Of a DNA stretch of 64,000 nt, positions 45,888 through 55,830 are shown in pieces (position 1 is the stretch's first letter; the number at the start of each line of letters is the position of its first letter). Origin of the DNA: Dendrophyllia cribrosa (taxonomy: Eukaryota; Cnidaria; Anthozoa; Scleractinia; Dendrophylliidae); NCBI GenBank assembly GCA_024195265.1, contig JAJLRJ010000015.1, forward strand, positions 625,470 through 689,469, read 5' to 3'. The notes under the pieces were generated by a model. That model did no database searches. It was not told the DNA's origin and was given only the letters and a program-made list of their open reading frames with translations. Both the position numbers and the translations under genes were made by a program.

Positions 45888-46087
45888 TGTACCAAAAAAT
45901 GGATATGAATATCGCCTATTTCCCGCTCGCCGCCATTTTGAATATTTATGACGTGTTACGGTTGCCGCTATTGTTAAGAATCAACGTTCTTTTGCATGCA
46001 ACAATTAGACAACCGTAACACGTCATAAATATTTAAAATGGCGGCGCGCGGGAAATTTAAAAGCATTCATATCCATTTTTTTGTACA
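45888..46087. mobile_element. 200-bp MITE
   Basis: TGTACCAAAAAATGGATATG pairs with CATATCCATTTTTTTGTACA, and the inverted repeat extends through GCCGCCATTTTGAATATTTA and GACGTGTTACGGTTG. Non-coding. Confidence 0.7.
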
Positions 46088-46169
46088 CGAAAATTATATT
46101 TGCACTCGTTTTTTTAAAAAAATTAATTGAGACGTTATTTGCAACAATTCAACGTCAATTTGTTATAAC

Positions 46170-46360
46170 AATGGAGGTTCCCTTTAAGGATTGGATAGGA
46201 AAATGTAATGGGGAAATCGACAAAACTAAAAAGCTATCTTGGCATTGTTTTTGATTCTAACCTTACTTGGAAAAACCACATTAATGAACTTTGAATAAAG
46301 CTATCAAAGATTGTAGGTGTTATATCTAAAATTAGACATTTCGTAAATTTAACCTTCTTG
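46170..46360 (+). pseudogene. LINE reverse-transcriptase fragment
   Basis: One frame reads SYLGIVFDSNLTWKNHINEL, a stop (TGA near 46291), then IKLSKIVGVISKIRHF. This is the thumb-region motif of CR1/jockey-like reverse transcriptases. Both ends are missing. Confidence 0.6.
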
Positions 46361-46529
46361 TTATGCCACTTCAGGTAATTCAAAGTATTTCGATGGTTTT
46401 AACATAATACGCGTGGACATTTTTCGAATTGCGTACTACTTTTCCGAGCCCCGAAGGGGAAATGGGTAACCATCGAATAAGGGATTTATTATTCTACTTT
46501 AGAAACTGATTCAAGTCTGGTCCCCCTGG

Positions 46530-47200
46530 TAATAAGGTGGCATATTTTGCTTCAGGGTAAAAAATTAACCAAAACCGCGTGGAGACAGCCTCGCAAAGGA
46601 TATCTACATGTTTTTCTCATGCACTGAATTGCGTAGAAACTCGCTTGAAGTAAACAAGTTGTTGAGGCGGGATTTTTGTTTTGGAATGGTAACATTTTTC
46701 GTTTCGCTTCATGAAAGGGGTAGAAGGCTAGATTTGGAATAGAACACAGAAATGCAAACCGACACCTTTAGGAAAAAACGGTAACGTTTAATTGGTACAA
46801 GTAAGTACAAGTTATCTTGAAATTCGTTAAACTAATAATATATATTTTTCAGTTTCCAAATTAAAAAACCAATACAGATTAGATTTTAAAACTTAATATT
46901 TCCTTATTCACAATTTCTTTCATTTACTGCAAGCTGAGGTTTTAATCAGATTACAGGACGGATAGCAAACACCTCTGTAACAACTGCAAAACAAATTAGC
47001 TTGCCAGTACGAAATTACCTAAAAGCGGAGGGAACTGTTTACAACACGCCAACAAAAAGCAACACAATGCTTGGAAAACTTTCCCTCGAGCGAACGAAAA
47101 ACGAAAAAGCTCACTTCTCCTTTTTGTTATGGCCGAGAGCGCTTTCGACCAGCTAGGACAGGTATCAAACATCGCTATCACGGCTGAAAAGGCTCTCTGC
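46530..47200. repeat. Direct repeat X, copy 1
   Basis: Matches 49027-49803 in the same direction with small indels, from GGTGGCATATTTTGCTTCAG to CACGGCTGAAAAGGCTCTCT. No gene is seen. Beyond its right end the two copies diverge completely: this one joins a Crypton fragment. Confidence 0.8.
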
Positions 47201-47217
47201 ATTGTACTATATATATA

Positions 47218-47611
47218 GATGATCATCCGCGATTCTGAAAAACAATTTGCTTTTGACGTCGGAAAAACAGTAAAACAATTCTTTCCCCCGTTTTATCACA
47301 CAAATATTGGCAAATTGAGCTGCCATTTTCTAACAATCGTCTTAAATGAGATATGCTACGTTCTACCCGAAGTGTGAAAATAATGAAGCCACACTAGTAT
47401 GCCATCGACTCCAGTTATAATGTTTTAAATTATCCACTGGACTCGTTCTGTTATGAAGACAATCTGAGAGCAGCCTCCTTACCAGTTTTTTATATACTGG
47501 AAACTCCAATTTTCACTGCAGGAAAGAAAAGAAATAGAAAAACGAAATGAAATAAATGAAATAAATGACAAAGTAGTTAATACAGAACAAAAAAAAAGCA
47601 AACCGGTGGTT
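47218..47611 (-). pseudogene. 5' fragment of a Crypton-like element
   Basis: Nearly identical to 57797-58197 in the same direction. It contains the first 34 or so codons of the tyrosine-recombinase frame on - (MAAQFGNICV) plus the upstream region ending at AACCACCGGTT. The rest of the gene is absent. Confidence 0.75.
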
Positions 47612-49026
47612 CTTGCTAAGAACCACAAACTAGCAGCTGAAAACAAAAAAGATGATGATATTAACGCATTTCAATCAACCCTTGCGCGAGTTCATTAACT
47701 ATAACTTAATTCGTAAGGGTTGGCTTTTCAAAACAATTGACCCTAAGTTATTTCATAAGGGTTGACTTTTAAGAAAAAGAACCCTAACCGTAAGATCATA
47801 ACCCTACCATGGAGCTGACACTTTTGTAACGGGGTGGGGTTGACTTCTGGCAAAATCAACCTTACCCTGGACCTTGAACCAAAAAAACAATCAGTTACCC
47901 GATGAACGGCGTTAGGGTTACTGTCAACTGAAAAGTAGAGATCGGCGCCAGTTTTTATCGGGAAATCACGCCCGATTGATTCTAGGGATTTCATACGCAC
48001 AGTAAAGATCGTGTTTTACAAAAGAAAAATTCCAAAAAAATACGGTTATTAGTCTCGCATGTGATTAATTAAACACAGCGGAACAAAGGTATATAACACT
48101 CACATTTTAATGGAAGTCCAGTTTACTGCATGGGATTAAATCTTCATGGGTACACAATTTTGGACAAACTGCAATAACAACGCTACGTTTTTTCGTTACG
48201 TCAAGGAAGGAAAATAGCGTTGTTCTATTCCTTCCCTGCAAGGGGTCAAGGATCGTCAAGAGATAGCGTGGTTTTACATGATCTGATTTGTCCCTAGCTT
48301 GGGGGGCTTTTCACTCGATCATCATGTCCATATTGAACCAAAACTGATAGAAGAAAGAACGAACGAAGGAAGAATTGTTACTTTTCCTTCGGCTCGTGCT
48401 TTCAGCAACTTACTCCTCAATAACTAGACTAATTTTAGTGTTTTCAAAGATCGATAAACTCCATCAATCGTAAGATCAGAACAGACCAATTGAATTTCAT
48501 GTTTTCCAGCGAGGCCAGTTACCGCCAAATACCCTTCGAGCATAGGCTACTTCCTTTCGTACGCTAGTTCATAACGAGAAAAAGTAGCCTCTGCTCGCAG
48601 GCCTAAGGAAAATGGCTTCGTTGGGTTCCGTTTACACAGACTTTTTTTGCGATTTTGTGCGACTGCGATTTAATTTTAGGCGGGGTTTTATGGTAATGTT
48701 TGCGTTTTTCCAATCTTTATGCAGCGGTTTCCGTAGGGTGTGTGTCAGTGAAAACAGTAATCGCCTCAGCTAGCTCTGTGTTTGGTAAGTCTCGCGCAAA
48801 AAAAATCACCATGAAATCGCCGCTAGCACTACACGCGCAAAATATCGCAGGACAAATTCATCTACAATTATCACTCTTCTTTATTTTGTTATTGTGGACA
48901 GGAGTGAAAACCAAGAAAATTTATCTGGAAACAGAAAACTTAATCTCTGGTGAGAAACTTTGGGAAATATCTTTGTTTATTCGTACGAAAAGTGGGGGGG
49001 GGGGGGGGGGGGGGGGTAAGGTCCCC
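47612..49026. other. Non-coding spacer with AAGGGTTG motifs and a G-run
   Basis: Around 47695-47935, AAGGGTTG and AACCCTAA-type motifs recur in both directions. A G-run of about 24 bases lies at 48993-49016. The open frame at 48700-49158 crosses the G-run and is probably chance. Confidence 0.4.
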
Positions 49027-49803
49027 CTTGTAAAAAGGTGGCATATTTTGCTTCAGGGTAAAAAATTAACCAAAACCGCGTGGAGACAGCCTCGCCCGCA
49101 AAGGATGTCTACATGTTTTTCTCATGCATTGAATTGCGTAGAAACTCGCTTGAAGTAAACAAGCTGTTGAGGAGGGATTTTTGTTTTGGAATGGTAACAT
49201 TTTTCGTTTCGCTTTATGAAAGGGGTAGAAGGCTAGATTTGGAATAGAACACAGAAATGCAAACAGACACCTTTATAGGAAAAAACGGTAACGTTTAATT
49301 GGTACAAGTAAGTACAACTTATCATGAAATTCGTTAAACTAACATATATATTTTTCATCCAGTTTCCAAATTAAAAAACCAATACAGATTAGATTTTAAA
49401 ACTTAATATTTCCTTATTCACAATTTCTTTCATTTACTGCAAGCTGAGGTTTTAATCAGAGTTCAGGGCGGATAGCAAACATCTCTGTAACAACTGCAAA
49501 ACAAATCAGCTTGCCAGTACGAAATTACCTAAAAGCGGAGGGAACTGTGTACAATACGCCAACATAAAGCAACACAATGCTTGGAAAACTTTCCCTCGAG
49601 CGAACGAAAACGGTAACGTTGAATTGGTTCTTGAATTGTTTTAAGTACAAGTTATCATGAAATTCGTTAAACAAATATAAAACTTTCCCTCGAGCGAACG
49701 AAAAACGAAAAAGCTCACTTCCCCTTTTTGTTATAGCCGAGAGCGCTTTCCACCAGCTAGGACAGGTATCAAACATCGCTATCACGGCTGAAAAGGCTCT
49801 CTG
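49027..49803. repeat. Direct repeat X, copy 2
   Basis: Same as 46530-47200, with an extra internal partial duplication (49580-49700) of the CTTTCCCTCGAGCGAACGAA part. It joins the inverted repeat Y at its right end. Confidence 0.8.
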
Positions 49804-49809
49804 CTTAAA

Positions 49810-49878
49810 GAAATACAGTCGTTTGATTAAACGTTGTCATTGAAATCGGTCTCATCCCTACGCGACCAGACCGAAAAG
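49810..49878. repeat. Inverted repeat Y, left arm
   Basis: Contains TTTGATTAAACGTT and CCCTACGCGACCAGACC and is matched in reverse complement by 54971-55034. The pair lies just outside the Ngaro-like element, so it probably marks a short transposon interrupted by it. Confidence 0.6.
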
Positions 49879-49993
49879 GTTTATGGAGAGAAATCAATTC
49901 ACATCAATAGCTGCACATTATCAAAATACGGAACGTCCTTAACGGAATATGTGTCGAAGCGACTCTTGTCTTTGCGTAGCACGCGAAGACAAA

Positions 49994-50178
49994 TGGAATT
50001 TCTGGCGTTTGAGTGGATACGAATTAGCCGGAAATGAAATATTTCTGCGGCACGAGAACAGTGGGGACTGGGGCTAGCCCAGTGGAATGAGCACGTGGAT
50101 AAGGGAGGGCTATATAAGAGATGAATATCACGTGGGATATCATTCTAGGCCGACACCTCAGTTTAGCTAACGTTATTT
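49994..50178 (+). repeat. Split direct repeat A1
   Basis: Begins TGGAATTTCTGGCGTTTGAG, contains GGGCTATATAAGAGATG (a TATA-like promoter element) and ends near GCTAACGTTATTTT. Repeated as A2 with only a few differences. Confidence 0.9.
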
Positions 50179-50269
50179 TTGAGTCGCTGCGGTACGTTCT
50201 CTTGATCATGCAGGAGGCCAACGTTGTCAGAATTGTCGAGTCGTCAATTGCCCAAGTCTGCTTGCTTCC

Positions 50270-50632
50270 ATGAAGTTCATGCTGGAAAATTATTTAACAG
50301 ATCTCGAGCGTTCCTACGCGGACACTGCAGATTCCCATCTCAAAAAGATCAAAAAGCTCAAGTTTGACGTGCCGCATCGCTTTGAGAAGAAAGGAAACGA
50401 CGACCAATACAAGTTTAATCTTAAAGTCGGTGACGCCATTGAAGAAACTAAAGAAGCCTGTTCCTCCAAACAGCTCACAAAGTCCACGCTTCCCTTAAGA
50501 AAGGAATATAGACGTAATGATCTTGCGGAGGATTCCGACGACGAGAAAAAGATCATTCGAGCAGAGGCCAGAGCGCCGATCAAGGACAGGTCCAAGGTGT
50601 TGTCAATTCTATTTTTGTTTCTAGTAATCTAA
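50270..50632 (+). CDS. Gag-like frame of the Ngaro-like element
   Basis: A 120-codon frame, charged and Lys-rich (LKKIKKLKFDVPHRFEKKG), following A1. Position and composition fit the first ORF (gag) of DIRS-like elements, but there is no zinc knuckle. The last ten residues are hydrophobic and may be past a frameshift. Confidence 0.45.
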   Translation: MKFMLENYLTDLERSYADTADSHLKKIKKLKFDVPHRFEKKGNDDQYKFNLKVGDAIEETKEACSSKQLTKSTLPLRKEYRRNDLAEDSDDEKKIIRAEARAPIKDRSKVLSILFLFLVI

Positions 50633-50735
50633 GTGACACTTGCGAAGATGAATTTTCAGATTCAAATCCTTTAGCTCCCGCAGTTGAAATAAAGTCACTG
50701 TCAAATTATGAGTTTACCTCAGGTGAATCTTATAT

Positions 50736-51555
50736 TCCTGAGGTTCGCGGTCGTTTGGCTTTATGTTATGATGAATGGGTGAAATTAGGAGCTTCGGGGT
50801 TTATATTAAGCGTCGTGCGCGACGGTTATAAAATCCCATTTGTGGCTCTCCCACCTGCCAAAGTTAGGTCCAACAATACTTCTGCACTTTAGGATAGTCA
50901 TTTTATTTCAGAGGCTATTTCCGATTTGTTAAAACATAAGTGTATAGAGACTCTGGATCATCAGCCTGACATAGTTAACCCGCTATCCGTTTCAATACAG
51001 CCTTCGATCGGGTAAGAAGTGATTGATTCTCGACTTGAGGCATGTCAATTTGTATGTCTTCTAACGGAGATTTAGATGTTTAAAGACATTTCCGTAGCCC
51101 TTCAAATTTTCTATCAAGGGTTTTATCTTTTCAAGTTCGATCTTAAGTCTGGGTATCATCATGTCCAAATTTTTCCAGAGCACCGGAAATATTTAGCTTT
51201 TTCCTGGGTTTTAGTTTATATTTTAGTTTTATATTTTCAGTTCACAGTTTTACCTTTTGGCTTGTCATCCGCACCGTATTTATTCACCAAATTATTAAGG
51301 CCTATTTTGACTTCATGGAGGTGTAAAGGAATTCCCATGGCTATTTTCCTTGACAATGGTTTAGGGGGTGGTGTCAGTGCTATCACAGCAAAAATTAACA
51401 GCTTGACAGTTCGCGCTGATTTGACTAGGTTTGGCTTCCTAATTAACGAAGAGAAGTCCCTTTGGGAACCTGCCCAAGTAATAACCTGGCTCGGCACTGT
51501 TTTTGATACCTATCAAGGCTTTATTTCGGTTACCGAACGCAGGATTTCTAAATGA
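50736..51555 (+). pseudogene. Reverse transcriptase of the Ngaro-like element, decayed
   Basis: The N-terminal part (about 50736-51010) has a TAG at 50890-50892 and a frameshift near 51015. From 51076 the frame shows KFDLKSGYHHVQI, TVLPFGLSSAPYLFTK and FLDN, matching DIRS-type RT blocks. The catalytic YLDD/FLDD motif is changed to LDN, which removes the second metal-binding Asp. A TGA ends the frame at 51553-51555. Confidence 0.75.
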
Positions 51556-52001
51556 AAGAGCAGTATTAATTTTATACGTAAGGTTGATTGTAAGAGCGTC
51601 AAAGTTAGAGATCTTGCCTCTGTCGTAGGTCAAGTCATTTCGCTCACTCCTTGTGTAAGAAGTTTGGCTAGGATTATGACACGTTCTTTGTATGCTGATT
51701 TTTATGCTGACAGTTCGCGCTGATTTGACTAGGTTTGGCTTTCTAATTAACGAAGAGAAGTCCCTTTGGGAGCCTGCCCAAGTTATTACCTGGCTCGGCA
51801 CTGTTTTTGATACCTATCAAGGCTTTATTTCGGTTACCGAACGCAGGATTTCTAAATGAAAGAGCAGTATTAATTTTATACGTAAGGTTGATTGTAAGAT
51901 CGTCAAAGTTAGAGATCTTGCCTCTGTGGTAGGCCAAGTCATTTCGCTCACTCCTTGTGTAGGAAGTGTGGCTAGGATTATGACACGTTCTTTGTATGCT
52001 G
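51404..52001 (+). repeat. 304-bp tandem duplication in pol
   Basis: The unit starting TGACAGTTCGCGCTGATTTG occurs at 51404 and at 51708 with a few substitutions. The offset of 304 is not a multiple of three and so puts the RNase H region out of frame with the RT. Confidence 0.85.
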
Positions 52002-52579
52002 CTGTTAATCAGAAGCTGTCATGGAATTCTGAGATTGCATTAACTATGGAAGCTTGCGATGAACTAGCATTTCGGAGTGAGAATGTTGACTCCTTCAATT
52101 TTCATTGCCCCTGGGCGCCTTTACAACCGCCTGCTAAGTTTGTCTTTTCTGACGAGTCCCGCGATCACGCCTGTAGTGCTTTCATTAACAACGAGCACAA
52201 GATTTTCCATCAAAATTGGAGCACTGCAGAAAGTTCTAAAAGTTCCACGCGGAGGGAGCTTAGGACCGTAGACCTAGCACTGTCTGCTTTTGCCCCCGAT
52301 CTTCACGGCAAAAACGTTGCCTGGTTTACAGACTACACCAGCGTGGTTAGTGTTGTTCACAATGGCAGTAAAGTCACAGAGCTTCAGTCCCTGGCGCTTT
52401 CTATTTTTAATGTGTGGGCCCGTTCTGGCATTACCCTTGAAATTAAGTGGATTCCTAGGAGCTCTGATTACCAGGCCGATCTTTTGAGCCGAACCGTCGA
52501 TTTTGACGATTACACCATCAATGATGACGTTTTTTACATGCTGAATCGTAAATGGGGCCCCACTCAGGTTTGCTTGTAG
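51926..52579 (+). CDS. RNase H domain of the Ngaro-like element
   Basis: The frame shows the acidic residues of a retroelement RNase H in order: FVFSDESRDHA, RRELRTVDLAL, VAWFTDYTSVVSVV and SSDYQADLLSR. It starts in the second unit of the tandem duplication. In an intact relative it would be fused to the RT. Confidence 0.75.
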   Translation: MVGQVISLTPCVGSVARIMTRSLYAAVNQKLSWNSEIALTMEACDELAFRSENVDSFNFHCPWAPLQPPAKFVFSDESRDHACSAFINNEHKIFHQNWSTAESSKSSTRRELRTVDLALSAFAPDLHGKNVAWFTDYTSVVSVVHNGSKVTELQSLALSIFNVWARSGITLEIKWIPRSSDYQADLLSRTVDFDDYTINDDVFYMLNRKWGPTQVCL

Positions 52580-53273
52580 TAATAACGCTTTACAATTCTA
52601 GAATTTACCAGCCTGGCGCCGAAGCGGTGGTCGCTTTCACTCAAAACTGGGATTGCGAAAATAATTGGATTCTTCCCCCCGCTTTCGTAAGTTAGTAGGG
52701 TTATTGAATTGCTCACGCTGGAGCTTGCAAGGCTGTAGGAACTCTTGTCGTTCCAATGTGGAAGTCATCGCATTTTGGGTGTTACTATGTGGTGATGTCA
52801 AGCACTGGAATGCGTTTGTACATGATTGGGTGACACTTCCCAAGTTTAAGCATCTCTTTATCAGAGGTAAAGCCAAGAACCACGTGTTTGGTTCAAAGGA
52901 TTTGTCCTTCAGTGTGGTAGCTCTGCGTCTGAATTTTGAGCAATCTAGGAAACAGTCTTTTTCAGGCTTTTGCACCGTTGACGGTGGCAGTTGTGTACAA
53001 CGCAACAACTGTTAGGGTCTTTGGAACCCATCATTAGAGAAGTCTTTTGACACTTCGGTTTGCCAGTTCATGGCCCTTTGGTTTTTCCAGTACTCGTTGT
53101 TTTTGCCGTAGTTATTATATAAGATTAGGTGAGATGTAAACAAATCAATTGCACTCTACTATTGTTTGCTTTCTATTGTTGTCTCTGATTGTTCTCCCCT
53201 TTGTTTTCAGACATTTTTAAGGAAGGCATTTGGATGAAAACAGCAACTTTGGAGGATCCTTGCCTGCAGGGTC
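52580..53273. other. Linker between RNase H and recombinase
   Basis: No clear protein domain. The frames at 52637-53015 on either strand are not recognisable. This may be a degraded part of the polyprotein or an inserted fragment. Confidence 0.35.
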
Positions 53274-54271
53274 TTGCATAAACGCTTCAGAAGTCTGTTT
53301 TTTCAGCGAGGGCGCCAGCCACCACTGACATGTATCATCGAGCGTTCAAGAAATTGGAAGGACTTTGCTTTCAGCAAATTGAAGACTTCTTTTCTCCCCG
53401 AAAATCCTATTCATGTAGCACTTTGTTTACAGCATTTATTAGAATCCACCAGGTCGATTAGTTCCGTTGATTCTGCTTGCTACGCCATTAAGTGGGCCCA
53501 TGAGGTGGCAGGTATGGCCTCTCCTACGGATTATCAATTAGTCTCTAGAGTTCGGGAAGCTGCCAACAGAGTTTTAGGCGCTGGGAGACCCAACAGGAAA
53601 GAGCCCTTAACAATTGAAGTCCTTAAAGGTGTCGTGGGAAGGAATGATTTCTCTAACATTCTACAGCTTAGGAATGTGGGCCTATATGCGCTAGCTTATG
53701 CGGGGTTTTTCAGATCTGAGGAGGTTCTTCATATTACAATGATTCATATTTATTTACACGAGGGGCAGATGGTTATCAAAGTGGAAGAAAGCAAGACGGA
53801 CCAGTTCAAACAAGGCGACGAGGTCGTTATTGCCCAATCATGATCAGGGGGTAGGGTCTGCCCAGTTTCCTTACTTAAAGCCTACTCAAGTAAATTAGAT
53901 ATCGTCTCTCACTCCAGCAAGTTTATTTTCCGACCTTTAGTTAAACTAAGTCGTCTTATAAGTTGGTCCAAAAGGATAAGCTTATGTCTTACGCAACGTT
54001 CAGGGATCAGTTAGCCAAACGTCTACAGAATATAGTTCCAGATCCCTCAGTTTATGGGATTCACTCCTTTCGTTCAGGAGTAGCCTCTAAGGCCGCCAAC
54101 AGCGAGGTTAGTGGTAGAGTTTTCCAGAGACAGGGCAGATGGAAAAGCGTCGCCGCTAAGGACGAGTATATTAAGGACGACATTTCTTCACGACTTCAAG
54201 TTTCTAAGTCTCTAGGCTTTAGTTCTCTTTCTCGGTCCATCAAGCCCTATACTTTTTCATCTAGGTTGTAG
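53274..54271 (+). pseudogene. Tyrosine recombinase of the Ngaro-like element, broken
   Basis: The first frame (53274-53843) contains LYALAYAGFFRSEEVL with the first catalytic Arg; the second (53963-54271) contains YGIHSFRSGVASKA (HxxR) and RWKSVAAKDEYI with the candidate Tyr. A TGA at 53841-53843 and a frame change near 53955 separate the halves. The stop codon of the second half falls inside B1. Confidence 0.75.
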
Positions 54272-54370
54272 TATAACGTATTGTTATAGTTCCTGGTGCT
54301 CGGCCGAAACCGCCAAAATAAACCTAATGGTTTTTGATCATGTTGTTTACTGTGTAGTGGAGCTGAAATA
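54263..54370 (+). repeat. Split direct repeat B1
   Basis: Starts AGGTTGTAGTATAACGTATT and ends GTGGAGCTGAAATA; includes AATAAA near 54317. Repeated at 54793-54900. It overlaps the end of the recombinase frame. Confidence 0.9.
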
Positions 54371-54556
54371 TGGAATTTCTGGCGTTTGAGTGGATACGAA
54401 TTAGCCGGAAATGAAATATTTCTGCGGCACGAGAACAGTGGGGACTGGGACTAGCCCAGTGGAATGAACACGTGGATAAGGGAGGGCTATATAAGAGATG
54501 AATATCACGTGGGATATCATTCTAGGCCGACACCTCAGTTTAGCTAACGTTATTTT
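54371..54556 (+). repeat. Split direct repeat A2
   Basis: Second copy of A1, directly joined to B1 without spacer; retains GGGCTATATAAGAGATG. Confidence 0.9.
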
Positions 54557-54792
54557 ATTTTATTTTATTTATTTTACTTTATTTTTAAGTATGTCGTCCC
54601 TCGTGTAGCCTCGTAGGATGGGCTATTTAGAGCTTGAGCCATGGTTCCTACCCAGATTTCCTGCCGAGTTTTTTCCCCACCGGGGTTTTTTTCCGGCAGG
54701 TTTTTTTCTGGCCTCCGTCTGACAGTACTATGTTTGTAAACTGTCGCTCAGCTCTGTATCATGTTACGTATCGCATACTTGGATGTAATAAG

Positions 54793-54900
54793 AGGTTGTA
54801 GTATAACGTATTGTTATAGTTCCTGGTACTCGGCCGAAACCGCCAAAATAAACCTAATGGTTTTTGATCATGTTGTTTACTGTGTAGTGGAGCTGAAATA
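54793..54900 (+). repeat. Split direct repeat B2
   Basis: Second copy of B1, the right end of the element. The spacer from A2 (54557-54792) begins with a (TTTTA)n run. Confidence 0.9.
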
Positions 54901-54970
54901 CGTGAGTTTTGTTCTCCATTGTAAACGCGATAGAGAATAATTAATCATGCATTTTAATTCACCCATACTC

Positions 54971-55034
54971 CCTTTTGGTCTGGTCGCGTAGGGGTAAGAC
55001 CGATCAGTGAGAACGTTTAATCAAAGGACTGTAT
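54971..55034. repeat. Inverted repeat Y, right arm
   Basis: Reverse complement of 49810-49878 (GGTCTGGTCGCGTAGGG and AACGTTTAATCAAAGGAC). Confidence 0.6.
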
Positions 55035-55763
55035 ACTACAAAATAATTAGTGTACGGTGTTTTACACAAGCCCTGCACGCACTCTTGAAAATCTGACCCT
55101 ACCTGAGGGGTAGGTGTAGATTCGCGCAAAATCTCTGAAACGTTGAAAACTGTGTAGTTTGCGTTTGACTTGACGAAAACTGGTACACATCTGTAGCACG
55201 TTATAAAAGCATGGATGATCGACACCTTGTGAATAGAAATGAGCGGTTCCTAAAAACCTGTTTCTGTACAGTTCGTACACAAATATTGGCCCACTTTGCG
55301 AGTTTTCTACTTCGCGGAGTGGTAGTAACCGAACCAGAAATGCGTGGAGTATATCAGTTTTGATAAGCAGGAAACCGCATAATCGCACAAGTGATATGAG
55401 ATCATATTCTTCGAAAGAATATAGAGCTTCCACTCCAAAATATCAAAAAGTAATTCTAACGAAGCTCTATCGAATATGTCTGGCAGACAAAGGCTGATTT
55501 TGCCGTTGGGGTTCCAAACAAACACTACAGATGCGTAAGGAAGGGCTGCGACGGAGAAAAGCGGAGTAAAAATCACTTGTAAAGGACAAATAATTGCTCG
55601 AAATTGAACGAGAATAGCTTTCCAAATTCACGGAAATGACGGTTTTTTCATTACTGACGATGAACGCATAGTACAGTTGTGGCAACAGGTCGATTTCTCT
55701 CAGTACTTGTGACAACAGTTCGTCCTCACATGTCATCCCAGCCATATGAATTATCTGTGACAT
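55035..55763 (-). other. Coding-like remnant downstream of the Crypton-like gene
   Basis: Several overlapping minus-strand frames (55062-55433, 55307-55576, 55467-55763) look protein-like in parts, e.g. CEDELLSQVLREIDLLPQL after a possible acceptor (TGTCACAG at about 55763). They could be a later exon with frameshifts, in line with the Crypton-like gene upstream, but no domain is recognised. Confidence 0.3.
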
Positions 55764-55830
55764 TCAAGAAAAGGTAGGTACTTTACACTGTGCTCACAAG
55801 AAACTATACATCTTAGTCATTATCAATATT

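Larger units (their letters stand above)
49994..54900 (+). mobile_element. Ngaro/PAT-like tyrosine-recombinase retrotransposon with split direct repeats
   Basis: Order of parts: A1 (49994-50178), gag-like frame, reverse transcriptase, RNase H, tyrosine recombinase, then B1 (54263-54370) joined directly to A2 (54371-54556) and finally B2 (54793-54900). This A1-B1A2-B2 arrangement and the RT-RNaseH-recombinase order are characteristic of the Ngaro/PAT branch of DIRS-type elements, which integrate without target duplication. The coding region is broken by several stops, frameshifts and a tandem duplication, so this copy is inactive. Confidence 0.85.

Noticed and set aside
48700..49158. 152-residue frame
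   Set aside because: It crosses a G-run and enters repeat X; composition is not coding-like.
52637..53015. Opposing 116- and 123-residue frames between RNase H and recombinase
   Set aside because: They are mirror frames on the two strands without motifs; listed only as linker.
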